DNA from: an uncultured Collinsella sp.
Lineage (GTDB): Bacteria > Actinomycetota > Coriobacteriia > Coriobacteriales > Coriobacteriaceae
Assembly (NCBI GenBank): GCA_934647195.1
Contig: CAKUFD010000015.1
Coordinates: 1 to 31,739 of the forward strand
Direction: 5' to 3'
DNA: 31,739 nucleotides
The notes under the pieces are model-generated. The model was not told the origin of the DNA and did no database searches. It saw nothing but the letters and a program-made list of their open reading frames with translations. The position numbers and the translations under genes are program-made. Below are positions 31,725-31,739 of this stretch, in pieces. How positions within the stretch are numbered: the first letter of the stretch is position 1; the number at the start of each line of letters is the position of its first letter.

Positions 31725-31739
31725 CTACTCCCACTCGAC
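31725..31739 (-). CDS. guaA: Possible 3' end of guaA (GMP synthase)
   Basis: Only the last five codons are in the window: V-E-W-E-stop, read leftward, followed by a terminator. GMP synthase proteins commonly end in TIEWE or TVEWE. The evidence is very short, so this is only a likely reading. Confidence 0.4.
   Translation of the reverse strand, partial: VEWE

Noticed and set aside
1..31739. CRISPR array or restriction/defence island
   Set aside because: No regularly spaced repeats of CRISPR length and no recognisable cas, restriction or abortive-infection gene.

Overview
The window looks like a chromosomal segment of a GC-rich anaerobic actinobacterium. Coriobacteriia, and Collinsella in particular, fits best. 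This is inferred from the mix of EFR1-type flavodoxin/ferredoxin proteins, a FeoA-FeoB fusion, a DUF134/NifX-type protein and paired Mg-type P-ATPases in about 60% GC DNA. No rRNA or other decisive marker is present, so the genus is a moderate-confidence inference.

Positions 1-10350 are the early/lysogeny end of a temperate prophage. A leftward operon starts with an excisionase-like HTH gene (8053) and small membrane proteins. It continues through a recombination/replication module: Sak4-like ATPase, DUF669/SSB-like protein, ERCC4-type nuclease and primase-polymerase/SF3 helicase. It ends with dUTPase, zinc-ribbon and hypothetical genes. The 3' end of the helicase gene and the DNA beyond it carry eight copies of a 9-bp motif plus an AT-rich tract, a good candidate replication origin. 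Two divergent XRE regulators flank a three-site operator array (8604-8680). The rightward arm carries the CI-position regulator and a tyrosine integrase with unusual catalytic residues.

The prophage ends against a truncated EFR1-family flavodoxin gene (10350-10709) that stops exactly at its conserved MPD motif. It therefore probably sits inside that gene, with the right attachment site at about 10350-10366. The left end lies outside the window.

Positions 10350-20060 are host DNA. They hold a SAM methyltransferase with a long structured leader, a two-gene membrane-protein operon, an MFS transporter, a fused FeoA-FeoB ferrous iron transporter and a DUF134-NifX fusion behind a promoter flanked by repeated palindromes. 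An orphan ribbon-helix-helix protein follows with a perfect inverted-repeat operator. Then come glutaredoxin, tRNA-dihydrouridine synthase and an intact flavodoxin/ferredoxin protein.

Positions 20260-26404 form a magnesium-type cluster: an N-terminally short P-type ATPase, a winged-helix regulator without a receiver domain, a full-length MgtA-like ATPase, and a previously unlisted 51-residue membrane protein. Positions 26554-31739 hold a small membrane protein, a large MacB-like ABC transporter with an unusual extracellular domain, a MITE/REP-like intergenic element, a hypothetical membrane protein and what may be the last codons of guaA.
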